Source: Typha latifolia
Lineage: Eukaryota; Streptophyta; Magnoliopsida; Poales; Typhaceae
Direction of reading: 5' to 3'
Assembly: GCA_019914945.1 (NCBI GenBank)
Contig: CM034099.1
Span: forward strand, 14,249,923 to 14,313,922
Length of the DNA: 64,000 bases
Both the position numbers and the translations under genes were made by a program. The stretch's first letter is position 1. Each line of letters starts with the position of its first letter. A model generated the notes under the pieces. The model was not told the origin of the DNA. It was given only the letters and a program-made list of their open reading frames with translations, and ran no database searches. Of the stretch, positions 1-9,479 are shown piece by piece.

Positions 1-1190
1 AAAAACATCCACCAGAGGTACTTTTTCTATCATCACATGAACCTACCCAATCAGAATCGCAAAATATGGAAAAATTTTCATTTTTAAATTCTCTACCATG
101 ATCAGAACGAATTATAACTGAGGTAATAGATTTTTCATTCTGCAATTTTAAGCATAGTGATTAAAAAATTTCAAAGGTTTCAGACTTCTCACGTAGAAAG
201 GCAACCCAGGTATATCTGGAGTAATCATCGACCATTAAGAATATATAGCGTTTACCTCCAAGACTTTCCATTTTTGTTGGACCCATCAAGTCCATGTGAA
301 CTAATTGGAGCACACGGTCGGTGGTAGCTACATTTACCTTATTGTGTGAAATCCTACTTTGGTAGCTACATTTACCTTATTGCGTGAAATCCGTGTATCT
401 AGATATGATAGCTCCCAAGTAATACGTAAACCAGATATCTAAGTCAACTGTGCCACCAACATATTTTATAATACGTTTCACAGCAAACAAATGTGTCTCC
501 TTATGTTCAGACTGAAACCTAGCACACACACCGACACTAAATGCAATGTCTGGTCTACTAGCAGTTAAGTACAAAAGACTACCAATCATGCTCCTATACA
601 GTGTCTGATCGACACTCGTGTTCATCACTTTTATTCTTGTAAATCCATTTTGTTCCGATGACGTTCACATTCTTAGGTCTAGGAACTAAATACCAAACAT
701 CATTCCTAGAAAATTGCTCTAATTCCTCATGCATAGCATTAACCCAAGACTCGTCTAACAATGCTTCCTTCACATTTTTAGGTTTAAAAGAAGATGTATA
801 GCAAGTAAATGATACCTCACTTTGGATTTGTCGTCGTCTTAATTGGTTCATTTACGTCTCCGATCACTTGTGACAGTGGATGATCTGATTTCACTCTGGC
901 AGATGGTTTCGATACGTTGCAGTCATCTTTGTTCATTTCAACTTTGTCCTCGTCCTGATTCTCAATTTCCAGATCAAGCTTATTTTCTATTTCTTCGTCA
1001 TATGTATCTGCAAAAACAGAAATAGAAGTAGCTTTAGTTAAATCAGTAGTGGATTCATCTATCATAACATTAGCAGATTCCATAACAGTAGAAGTGTCAA
1101 GATTAAATACTCTGTAGGCTCTGCTATTATTCGAATACCCTAAGATGATGCCTTTGTTACTTCTAGTGTCAAATTTAGTCAAATATTCGT
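1..1190 (-). pseudogene. Scrambled inverted Ty1/copia pol fragment
   Basis: Minus-strand pieces of the same copia family that follows on the plus strand. Read from 1190 downward they match, in order, the integrase C-terminus/linker (like 3690-4040), the RT start (like 4080-4265), the RNase H start (like 4943-5165), then an integrase-core block (like about 3110-3420). The last 58 bases pick up RNase H again (like 5167-5225). The integrase block therefore sits inside the RNase H segment, and the RT core is missing. No open frame spans the region. A short direct repeat near 303-385 (GGTAGCTACATTTACCTTAT) marks one joint. It is a rearranged dead copy, not a gene. Confidence 0.8.
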
Positions 1191-1214
1191 TACTTCGTTA
1201 CTTCTTGTTAGTTC

Positions 1215-1320
1215 ACAAATGCATTCGAACGTGGGTACTGCGTTCACACAGACAGAGAGCTGCGTTCACAAATGCGTTCGAACGCGGGTACTGTGTTCAC
1301 ACAGACCGAGAGCTGCGTTC
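1215..1320 (+). repeat. Two tandem 53-bp palindrome-bearing units in 5' LTR
   Basis: Units 1215-1267 and 1268-1320 differ at only a few bases. Each holds one GCGTTCGAACGC-type palindrome and a GAGAGCTGCGTTC tail. The downstream LTR has a single unit. Confidence 0.85.
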
Positions 1321-1524
1321 ACAAACGCGTTCGAACGCAACCTGAAGAATTCAAATTGTCGCGTTAGAACGCACTCAGGCCCGTTCGAACGCACCTGAGA
1401 TCAAGTCATGCCGTTCGAATGCACCCGGGCCGCGTTCAAACGCACCAATGAAGTTTGATAAAATTAGACTTTCGTGAGTACGGATAAGACTTGGATTTGG
1501 CTCTATCTTGGAGATCATATATAA
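1221..1524 (+). promoter_or_regulatory. Palindrome cluster and TATA box of 5' LTR
   Basis: Palindromes of GCGTTCGAACGC type lie at 1221, 1274, 1327, 1361, 1381, 1411 and 1432; those at 1274 and 1327 are perfect. A TATATAA box at 1518-1524 follows the last one by about 75 bp, the same spacing as in the 3' LTR. The promoter role is inferred from position in U3. Confidence 0.55.
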
Positions 1525-1642
1525 GGATTGTGATGCCCTATCTCTAAGGAGGTTGAAGAAGCATTATTGAAGGAGACTTCTTGAGGCTACATCGGTTCTT
1601 CAACTATCAAGGTTCCACTCATCTACAAAACTTAATCTTTCG

Positions 1643-2671
1643 AATATAGGTGTGAGCAATAACAGTGTCAAATAGAAAAAAAAGAATTCTGAGAATAAAG
1701 TTCAATATTTTGAATGTTCTAGTTTTGGACACATAGCACAAGAATACCCTAATCGCCTTAAGAAGAAGGGTAAAGCTATGAAAGTTACTTGAGATGACTC
1801 AGATGAATCTGATGATGATTCTGGAAAAGACGAAGAAAACTTTGTTGTTTTTGCCTCTTCTCTACTTAATAGCGATTTTGTTATTGATACTGATAGTACA
1901 GATGATCAGGATATGTTACCAGCTGAGGAAGATGAATCTAAAATTCAAAAGGCATATAATGACCTGTACCTGGAGTCGTTTAAACTCAAGAAAAACAATC
2001 TTAGACTACTTCAACGACTCAAGGTAATCGAACTAGAAAGAATTCAATTTGAGGAGAAGTACAAATTGGAACTTGAACGTGTCAAAGACCTTTCTGAACA
2101 ACTTGACAATGCAAAAAATAAAATGAAGGCTGATGAAATTGAACTAGAGCGACTGAATAAGGAAGTGACATTTCTAAAAGGGAAGAACAAACTTGACGAG
2201 ATTCTAAAGGCTCAGATCTCTGGAAAAGATAGGTATGATGTTGGATACACTAGTAATTCAAATAATAATAAAACTGTCTTCGTTTCTGCACATATACAAA
2301 AGGAAGAATATCTGAAGTCATCAACCGCATTTACAAAGCAATCCTGGATGAATGCTTCTAAACTGAAGGTGAATCTACAAATTGGTGAATCGTCAACGGC
2401 ACCAAAGGTAAACTTTAGTCACACTCCTCGACAAAAGGTGAGTAGAAAAGGGTTTATTCTGACATGCTATAATTGCGGCATTTTAGGGCATATTCGACCT
2501 CATTGCAAATGTTTGCAAAAACCTAGAACTGCTTTCATTCATGGGATAAAAACAAAGGCCATATGGGTCAAGAAAAGTGATTTGAAATGTTATGTTGTGC
2601 ATACAGCCTTGAAAGCTTTAAAGAAAAGTCATTATTCTCTAATCTTGAAAAACATGAAGGGGGAGTTGTGA
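1643..2671 (+). pseudogene. gag: Copia (Sirevirus-type) gag remnant, two zinc knuckles
   Basis: C-terminal part of a retrotransposon capsid/nucleocapsid protein. The first zinc knuckle (about 1700-1765, reading ECSSFGHIAQEYP) has lost two cysteines to tyrosine. A stop at about 1790 separates it from an acidic Asp/Glu-rich stretch, then a long charged coiled-coil segment (about 1913-2190). A second, intact CX2CX4HX4C knuckle (CYNCGILGHIRPHC) lies at about 2464-2505. Two knuckles separated by a coiled coil is typical of Sirevirus gag. The N-terminal capsid region is deleted together with the LTR end and PBS, so this copy could not package RNA by itself. Confidence 0.75.
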
Positions 2672-3000
2672 CATTCGGAGATGGTAATTCATCTAAGGTA
2701 ATAGGTAAAGGAAAGGTAAGTTCTCCGGGGGTTCCTATTCTTGAAAATGTTCTTTATGTTAAGGGCTTGAAAGCAAATCTTCTAAGTATCACTCAATTTT
2801 GTGATGAAGATTATGAGGTAAAATTCTCCAAAAATGATTGTACTATTCTAGATCATGGTGGTAATGTTATATGTTATGGATCTAGAACATCTGATAATTG
2901 TTATATTGTTGGAATGTCACATAAACTGAAATGTAACAGTGCCTCTTTCGACATTGCAGATCTTTGGCATCAACGTCTTGGACATGTAAATCACAAGTAA
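2587..3000 (+). pseudogene. Copia protease remnant and GAG-pre-integrase domain
   Basis: Open for 137 codons. From about codon 16 it reads as the stretch after the aspartic-protease active site (KSLFSNLEKHEGG), then the protease C-terminal half and the GAG-pre-integrase domain ending LWHQRLGHVNHK. The DSG catalytic motif that should come just before KSLFS is absent; unrelated residues stand there. A stop at 2998 cuts it from integrase. Without the catalytic Asp no protease activity is possible. Confidence 0.75.
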
Positions 3001-3024
3001 TTATTTACTCTGTCCAAACAAGAA

Positions 3025-4075
3025 GTGGTAAGAGGAATACCTAAGATGAAAGAAATGTCAAAAAGGGTGTGCGGTTCGTGGCAAATTAGAAAACAAATTC
3101 AGATCTCACACAAGAAGATAAATGCAGCTACCACCGACCGTATGCTTCAATTAGTTCACATGGACTTGATGGGTCCAACAAAAATAGAAAGTCTTGGAGG
3201 TAAACGTTATATATTCTTAATGGTCGATGATTACTCCAGATATACCTGGGTTGCCTTTCTACGTGAGAAGTCTGAAACCTTTGAAGTTTTTAAATCACTA
3301 TGCTTAAAATTGTAGAATGAAAAATCTACAACACTAGTTAGGATTCGTTCTGATCATGGTAGAGAATTTGAAAATTAAAATTTTTCTATATTTTGTGATT
3401 CTCTTGATATTCAACATAAGTTTTCAGCTCCTATAACTCCACAACAGAACGGGATTATTGAAAAAAAGAACTGAGTTGTGCAGGAAATGGCTAGGGTTAT
3501 GCTTCATGCTAAAAAGGTTACTCAAAGGTTTTGGGCGGAGGCGGTCAATACAGCGGTACATGTGATAAATCATGTTTATCTAAGACCAGGTACAAATATG
3601 ACTACTTATGAAATCTGAAAAGGTAAGAAACCTAGTGTTAAATATTTTTGAGTTTTTGGTAGTAAATGTTATATCTTGCGTGATCGAGAATATTTGACTA
3701 AATTTGACACTAGAAGTAGCGAAGGTATTTTCTTGGGGTACTCGAATAATAGTAGAGCCTACAAAGTATTTAATCTTGACACTTTCTACTGTTATGGAAT
3801 CTGCTAATGTTATGATACATGAATCCACTACTGATTTAACTGATGCTACTCCTATTTCTGTTTCTGCAGATAAATATGACGAAAAAATAGGAAATAAGCT
3901 TGATTTGGAAATTGAGAATCAGGATGAGGACAAAGTTAAAATGAACAAAGATGACTGCAACGTACCGGAACCATCTGCTAGAGTAAAATCAAATCATCCA
4001 CTATCACAAGTGATTGGAGACGTGAATGAACCAATTAAGACAAGACAACAAATCCAAAGTGAGGTATCATTTACT
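3025..4075 (+). pseudogene. Copia integrase remnant
   Basis: Integrase catalytic core of Ty1/copia type. The first catalytic Asp is in HMDLMGP (about 3163), followed by VDDYSRYTWV. The second Asp lies in RSDHGREFEN (about 3345-3375), and the Glu lies near QQNGIIEK (about 3443-3465). In the N-terminal zinc-binding domain one Cys of the expected pair is a Trp (CGSWQIRKQ). Stops at about 3313, 3376, 3471 and 3616 and a frame change break the frame. The C-terminal part (about 3704-4081) carries the GYSNNSRAYKVFN stretch common in copia integrases and an acidic linker. Confidence 0.8.
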
Positions 4076-4079
4076 TGTT

Positions 4080-5620
4080 AAACATCTTCTTCTGAACCTA
4101 AAAATGTGAAGGAAGCATTGTTAGACGAGTCTTGGGTTAATGCTATGCATGAGGAATTAGAGCAATTTTCTAGCAATGATATTTGGTATTTAGTTCCTAG
4201 ACCTAAGAATGTGAATGTCATTGGAACAAAATGGATTTACAAGAATAAAAGTAATGAACATGGCAATATAGTTTGAAATAAAGCTAGACTCGTAGCACAG
4301 GGATATACTCAGGTTGAGGGTATAGATTTTGATGAGACATTTGCTCCTGTTGTTAGATCAGAATCTATTCGTATACTGCTTGCTATTACTTGTCACTTAA
4401 AGTTTAAATTGTTTTAAATGGATGTGAAAAGTGTTTTCTTGAATGGTACTCTGAATGAAGATGTTTATGTGGAACAACCGAAAGGGTTCGAAGATCAAAA
4501 ATTTTCTTCTCGTGTGTTTAAACTGAAAAAGGCCCTCTATGGGCTAAAACAAGCTCCAAGAGCTTGGTATAAAAAGTTGACCACTTTTTTAGTGGATGCG
4601 GGGTTCACTCGAGGGGGAGTGGACAAGACATTGTTCATTAGACGGTCAAACAAAAATTTAGTTGTGGCACAAATATATGTGGATGACATTGTCTTCGCGA
4701 CAACTAGTCGATCATTAGCTAAGGAGTTTGTAGATCTTATGCATAGTCATTTTGAGATGAGCATGATGGGTGAGTTGAAGTTCTTTTTGGGACTTCAAAT
4801 TACTCAGTTGGAAAGAGGGATATTTATCGCTCAAACCAAGTATGCTAAGGATCTTGTGACTAAATTCGGTTTAGAAAATGCAAAACATGCTAGAACTCAT
4901 ATGAGTACAACTACTCAACTAGGTAAGGATATTTCAGGAAAAAGTGTCGATCAGACACTATATAGGAGCATGATTGGTAGTCTTTTGTACTTAACTGCTA
5001 GTAGACCAGACATTGCATTTAGTGTCGGTGTGTGTGCTAGGTTTTCGTCTGAACCTAAGGAGACACATTTATTTGCTGTGAAACGTATTATAAAATATAT
5101 TGGTGGCACAGTTGACTTAGGTATCTGGTTTACGTATTACTCGGGAGCTGTCATATTTGGATACACGGATTCTGATTGGGCAGGTTCATGTAATGATAGA
5201 AAAAGTACCTCAGGTGGATGTTTTTATATTGGAAACAATCTAGTTGCTTGGCACAGTAAGAAACAAAACTCGATATCTTTATCTACTATGGAGGCCGAGT
5301 ATATTACAGCGGGAAGATGTTGTTCTCAGTTACTATGGATGAAACAGATGGTCAAAGATTACGGTATTGAACAAGATACTATGGTGCTTTATTGTGACAA
5401 TATGAGTGCTATTAATATTTCGAAAAATCCTATTCAACACTCGCATACAAAGCATATTGATATCCGACATCATTTTATACGCGAGTTAGTTGAAGACAAA
5501 ACAATAACACTAGAACATGTTGAGACGGAGAAACAGTTGAGTGATTTATTTACAAAACCTTTGGATTTACAGAGATTTGAGTATCTTCATACTTCTTTAG
5601 GGATTTGTATTTTGGATTGA
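4080..5620 (+). pseudogene. pol: Copia reverse transcriptase and RNase H
   Basis: The RT N-terminal part (WYLVPRPKNVNVIGTKWIYK, about 4180-4240) carries stops at about 4273 and 4415. From 4418 the frame is open for 400 codons. It has MDVKSVFLNG, the ALYGLKQAPRAWY motif and the catalytic YVDD at 4676-4687. RNase H follows with TDSDWAGS, a STMEAEY Glu motif and YCDNMSA, ending near LGICILD. This is the best-preserved part of the element. In a live copy it would copy retrotransposon RNA to DNA in cytoplasmic particles. The two upstream stops make this copy a pseudogene. Confidence 0.9.
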
Positions 5621-6600
5621 TTTTTTTTGTTTGGTTTGCGTGTTTCTTTTTTATTATTTCTTTTCGTTTCTTTTTAGGTTTTCTTTACTCTGAACTTTTC
5701 CTTGGTTTTAGTTTTAAATTTGTCAAGAGTTTTTGTCATAAAAAAAATTTTAATGCACTCCTAGATTCAATAATATACTCTTGACATATAAATATGATTT
5801 TTCTCTTGATTATGAGTTATGATAGTCAATTCTGTCATCTTGCAATATATTATATCATTTCTGATTTGTTCACTCTCTCGACTTCTATGATAATTAAACT
5901 AAATTTAATGCACTCATAACGTGTGTATATTATTGAGTGAGCATGACATCATAAAATTGTTTTTAAATAGCTCACTATTGACGTTGATTTGCACAGTTTG
6001 ACCTCATGCTTAGTCATCACAAATGTGTTCATAAAATATCAATGAAAAGAGCTACAATGAGTTTGTGTGAAAGCCATCTTGTTTAGAGTCCAGTTTAACT
6101 TAGTACATTGCTTACAAATTAAATAAAATTTTTGATGTTTGTGAATATCTTCTTGCACATTGTTTGATATGTACTACAAGAAAAGGGCTATCTACTCATG
6201 TGTGAAAGCCATCATTGCACCTATATGGTTTATGTATAAAAAATATTACAGGAAAAATTCATGTTCGGTTATGGAAAATAAGTCGAAAAGTGTAAATTTA
6301 AATACTAAATTGGTTTGACTACTGTGTTGTATCATTGTTTAAATAGGAAAGTTTATTTAAGAAGAATGTTTCATGTTATCTATGCTCACATTGCATATGT
6401 ATATTGTTATGATCAATCAAGATTAATTAAATTTTGAGTGATGCATTAGAATTGATTTTAATATGCTTTTGATTATTTGATTGATTTGTGTATGACTTAT
6501 TTCATTCGATTGTCATATTCTATGTCTTGAATCTATTTTGAATGTTTAGAGGTGCATCTCCAAAAATATATTTTGATTTTTTCTTAGAGTTTTTATTTTA
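5621..6600 (+). other. Copia post-pol spacer, no gene
   Basis: T-rich spacer between RNase H and the palindrome cluster. No open frame with recognisable content. Long post-pol spacers are usual in Sireviruses. Confidence 0.6.
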
Positions 6601-6610
6601 AAAAAAAGGG

Positions 6611-6707
6611 GCGTTCGAACGCAAATTTTTGAGTTCGAACGCGGTGACTGGCGCGTTCGAACGCGCAGACTGGTGCGTTCGAACGCACTCAAGGATTCTT
6701 TATATAT
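6611..6707 (+). promoter_or_regulatory. Internal palindrome cluster with TATA box
   Basis: Four palindromes at 6611, 6631, 6653 and 6675; three are perfect GCGTTCGAACGC and one starts GAG. A TATATAT box follows at 6701-6707, then a CT-rich leader-like stretch (about 6720-6800). This mirrors the order seen in the LTR promoters and lies upstream of the env-position ORF. It may be an internal promoter for that ORF; this is inference. Confidence 0.5.
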
Positions 6708-7161
6708 TGCGTCTGAACCCAAGGGTTTTCATCTTTCATCTTCCAAACCCTAAAAATCCTTCATTTTCTCTCTCTCTAATCTTCAAGATCTTGGTATTTT
6801 TCATCAAATTTCTCACTACAAACCCTTTTAAAGGGTCGTTCTCCTCTGGATCTAGCATCTTTCGGTCGAATTTCTTAGTTTTTCTTCACTTTTGTGAGGT
6901 ATGATCATCCATCAATTTTCCTATTTTTTATTCAATTAAGTCTCTTGATCTTGATTAATTTCTTGCGGTTTCGAGTTTTGATCACGTTAAAGTTACTATC
7001 TTGATATTTCTTGTGTGATTGAACGTGATATCTTAGCATTTTCAAGTGGATGATGGATTTCATTTAGGGCCTTCATGATTTCTTGGATTTTTTTATTTCT
7101 TGCTATCTTTTTGTTTGCTTTGGGCATGTATTGAATCTTGCATCTTGTTTCTTTCTCAAGA

Positions 7162-8211
7162 ATGCCTAGAAAAGCTGCAGTTTCAAGAAACCTAGGCCGC
7201 TTTCCTCACCTACTTTGGCTCCCAAGTTTTCAACATCTACGGCTGCAGGGCGTTACAAACATAATTTTGGCACCCGTCCTGTTATCTGTGAACGACCCGT
7301 GGTCATTTCCGATTTTTCTTCTTTGGGGATAGAACAGATATTTACTGAGCGAGGATGGTTATCGGTGTGTAGGATGATCGGGACTGCTTATGTGGAAGTT
7401 GTTTGGGAATTTTTTAGTAATGCCACGGTTTTAGACCACTGTATACGTTCTACTATTCGTGGGGGTGTCTGTATACCTGGACTCAGATGTTATTCGCGCT
7501 GAGCTTCGTCTTCCTGATGGTGAGTTCCAGTATCCAACGTCTGCTCCACTTCCAGATGTCGATGTATATGCTGGCACTGTACTGATCAAAGGGGAACGTT
7601 GGAAGGGAAACATGATGCCGCATGCGAAGCTGACGTCCGTGGCTCGCATGCTTCACCTGTTTTGTCTGTACAATGTCACCCCCAAGACTCGACATTCAAG
7701 TATTAGTCTGGATCGTGCATTCCTTCTTCATGCAATGTTATCTGGAGTCTCAGTTGATTTGGCTGCGGTGATCTATGATTCAATACTCACAGCTGCACAG
7801 AAAGAAGCACCTCGTGAGGGGTTATCCTTTGGCATCTTTCTTACAAATTTGTGCACTCAGAGTGGGGTGCGTGTGGATGCTTCGGAACCTTCTCTTACTT
7901 CGCACAAACAGTTGGATCGAATTACTCTTAAGCAGAGTCAAGCTCATGACCAGTCGTCTCCTCTCAAGCCGTCCTCTTCTGCCGCTGGTCGCTCCTCGCA
8001 CCTCGACAGCTCTGACGATAGCTCTGACGGTGACACATCTCACTCTGAGGGGGAGTTACCACAGTACTCTGACCGTTTCGATCAGCTTAGTACTCAAGTG
8101 CAGGATCTCCATTCTGCAGTGCATGATTTACGAGCTGAGCAAGCTCGTCAGGGGACTATACTTGACTCTGTGTTGACGATTCTTCAATGTCAGTTTCCTC
8201 CGAGTTCCTAG
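7162..8211 (+). pseudogene. Env-position ORF with plant transposon-protein domain
   Basis: Third coding unit of the copia element, placed between RNase H and the 3' LTR where Sireviruses carry an env-like gene. The ATG at 7162 (MPRKAAVSRN) starts it. It changes frame near 7205-7215 and returns to the first frame at a run of five G near 7460, two compensating indels. The middle (about 7610-7860) resembles the 'putative plant transposon protein' domain: a KLTSVARMLHLF-type stretch, then ISLDRAFLLHAMLSG, then a domain end near LCTQSGV. The C-terminus is Ser/Asp-rich followed by a short coiled coil (about 8060-8190), ending at TAG. No clear signal peptide or membrane segment is seen, so a true envelope role is doubtful. 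The domain assignment is from recall and needs a profile search. Confidence 0.65.
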
Positions 8212-8228
8212 TCTTTGGCATTTGTGTC

Positions 8229-8290
8229 AAAAAGGGGGAGAGTGTCTAGGTGTCTAGGTGTGTAGGGGGAGCATGGTAATAGGGGGAGTT
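8229..8290 (+). promoter_or_regulatory. Cluster of extra polypurine tracts
   Basis: AAAAAGGGGGAGAG at 8229-8242 and further AGGGGGAG copies near 8264 and 8281. Multiple PPT-like motifs before the 3' LTR are a described Sirevirus trait; they would prime plus-strand DNA synthesis. Confidence 0.6.
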
Positions 8291-8552
8291 TATTAGAGTA
8301 TTTCTGTCTTTCTAATCTTGCTTATAACTTTGCTTGGAGGAATTGTGAACTTTGTTTGTTTAAGTATTTTTGAACTTATGCTCCATTGATAACTTGTGTT
8401 TGGATTGTTTATTCATTTCAAGTTATTTTCACTTGATCTTGGATTGGTATATGTTTATTTGCAGGGATTAATATGCAAAATATTCTAGTCTTGTTGATTG
8501 CTCAATTTGAAGTCTTTGTAATATCTTGTAACCTACGTGTTTGTCACAAATT

Positions 8553-8566
8553 GCCAAAGGGGGAGA
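8553..8566 (+). promoter_or_regulatory. Main polypurine tract of copia element
   Basis: CCAAAGGGGGAGATT just upstream of the TGTTGGCA that opens the 3' LTR. This is the Sirevirus-type PPT. About 16 extra bases (ATTAGG...) separate it from the LTR start. Confidence 0.65.
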
Positions 8567-8582
8567 TTATTAGGTTTTTATT

Positions 8583-9393
8583 TGTTGGCAATTGTGTACA
8601 AAATATTCTAAGTGTATTTTGTCATGTATATGAGCTTTACACAAGTCTAGAATATCTCTGGTTTGAAGAATTGCAAGATTATTAGAGAAAAGCCGTTGAG
8701 TTCACACCGCGTTCACAAACGCGTTCGAACACGGAATCTGCGTTCACATAGACAGAGAGCTGCGTTCACAAACGCGTTCGAACGCAACCTGAAGAATTCA
8801 AGTTGTCGCGTTCGAATGCACTCGGGCCCGTTCGAACGCACCTGAGTTCAAGTCATGCCCGTTCGAACGCACCCGGGCAGCGTTCGAACGCACCAACGAA
8901 GTTTGATAAAATTGGACTTTCGTGAGTACAGATAAGACTTGGATTTGGCTCTATCTTGGAGATCATATATAAGGATTTTGATGCCTTATATTGAGGGTGG
9001 TTGAAGAAGCATTATTGAAGGAGACTTCTTGAGGCTATATCAGTTCTTCAACTAACAAGGTTCCACTCATCTACAAAACTTAATCTTTCGTCTTAAGGGC
9101 TATCTAGACGAAAGATCAATCTCGAGGGTTACTGAGATTGGACTTCAATCACGAGAAGCAGTGAATCGTGGGTTCTAGCCAGCAAGACTGAGAAGAACAA
9201 AATCGTTTGGATCGACGAGTTATTTTGTGAGTCAGTCTTGTAACTGCTACTATTCTAGTGATTGGTTTTGATCCGAGTTTGGATCCGTGATTTTTTTCCG
9301 TTTGTGTTTTTCCACATTAAAATCTTGGCGTTCATCTCTGCTTTCGTTCTTAATATTTCTACGAACTTTTACTTAAGCGAACGAGTGTTATCA
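8583..9393 (+). repeat. 3' LTR of Sirevirus-like copia element
   Basis: Starts TGTTGGCAATTG after the PPT. Its 8695-9090 part repeats the 5' LTR remnant. Palindromes lie at 8721, 8774, 8808, 8828, 8859 and 8880 (perfect at 8774 and 8880), and TATATAA is at 8966-8972. The 3' edge is set at TTATCA (9393) as a likely CA end; with the matching 5' LTR end deleted it cannot be confirmed. Confidence 0.65.
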
Positions 9394-9479
9394 TTGCCTA
9401 GTATTTAGATACATACTTGTGTCTATGGGTTTTTCAAATATAATAGGGTTTTAACTCTAATTGGAGTTTAGCATAGCCA

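Larger units (their letters stand above)
1196..1642 (+). repeat. Partial 5' LTR of Sirevirus-like copia element
   Basis: Direct repeat of the downstream LTR at about 8695-9090. Both share the palindrome cluster, the stretch after it and the TATA box. The upstream edge is replaced by the inverted pol fragment. The downstream edge stops at CTTAATCTTTCG, so the end of the LTR, the primer-binding site and the gag start have been deleted. It holds a tandem 53-bp unit twice where the 3' LTR has it once. Confidence 0.8.
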
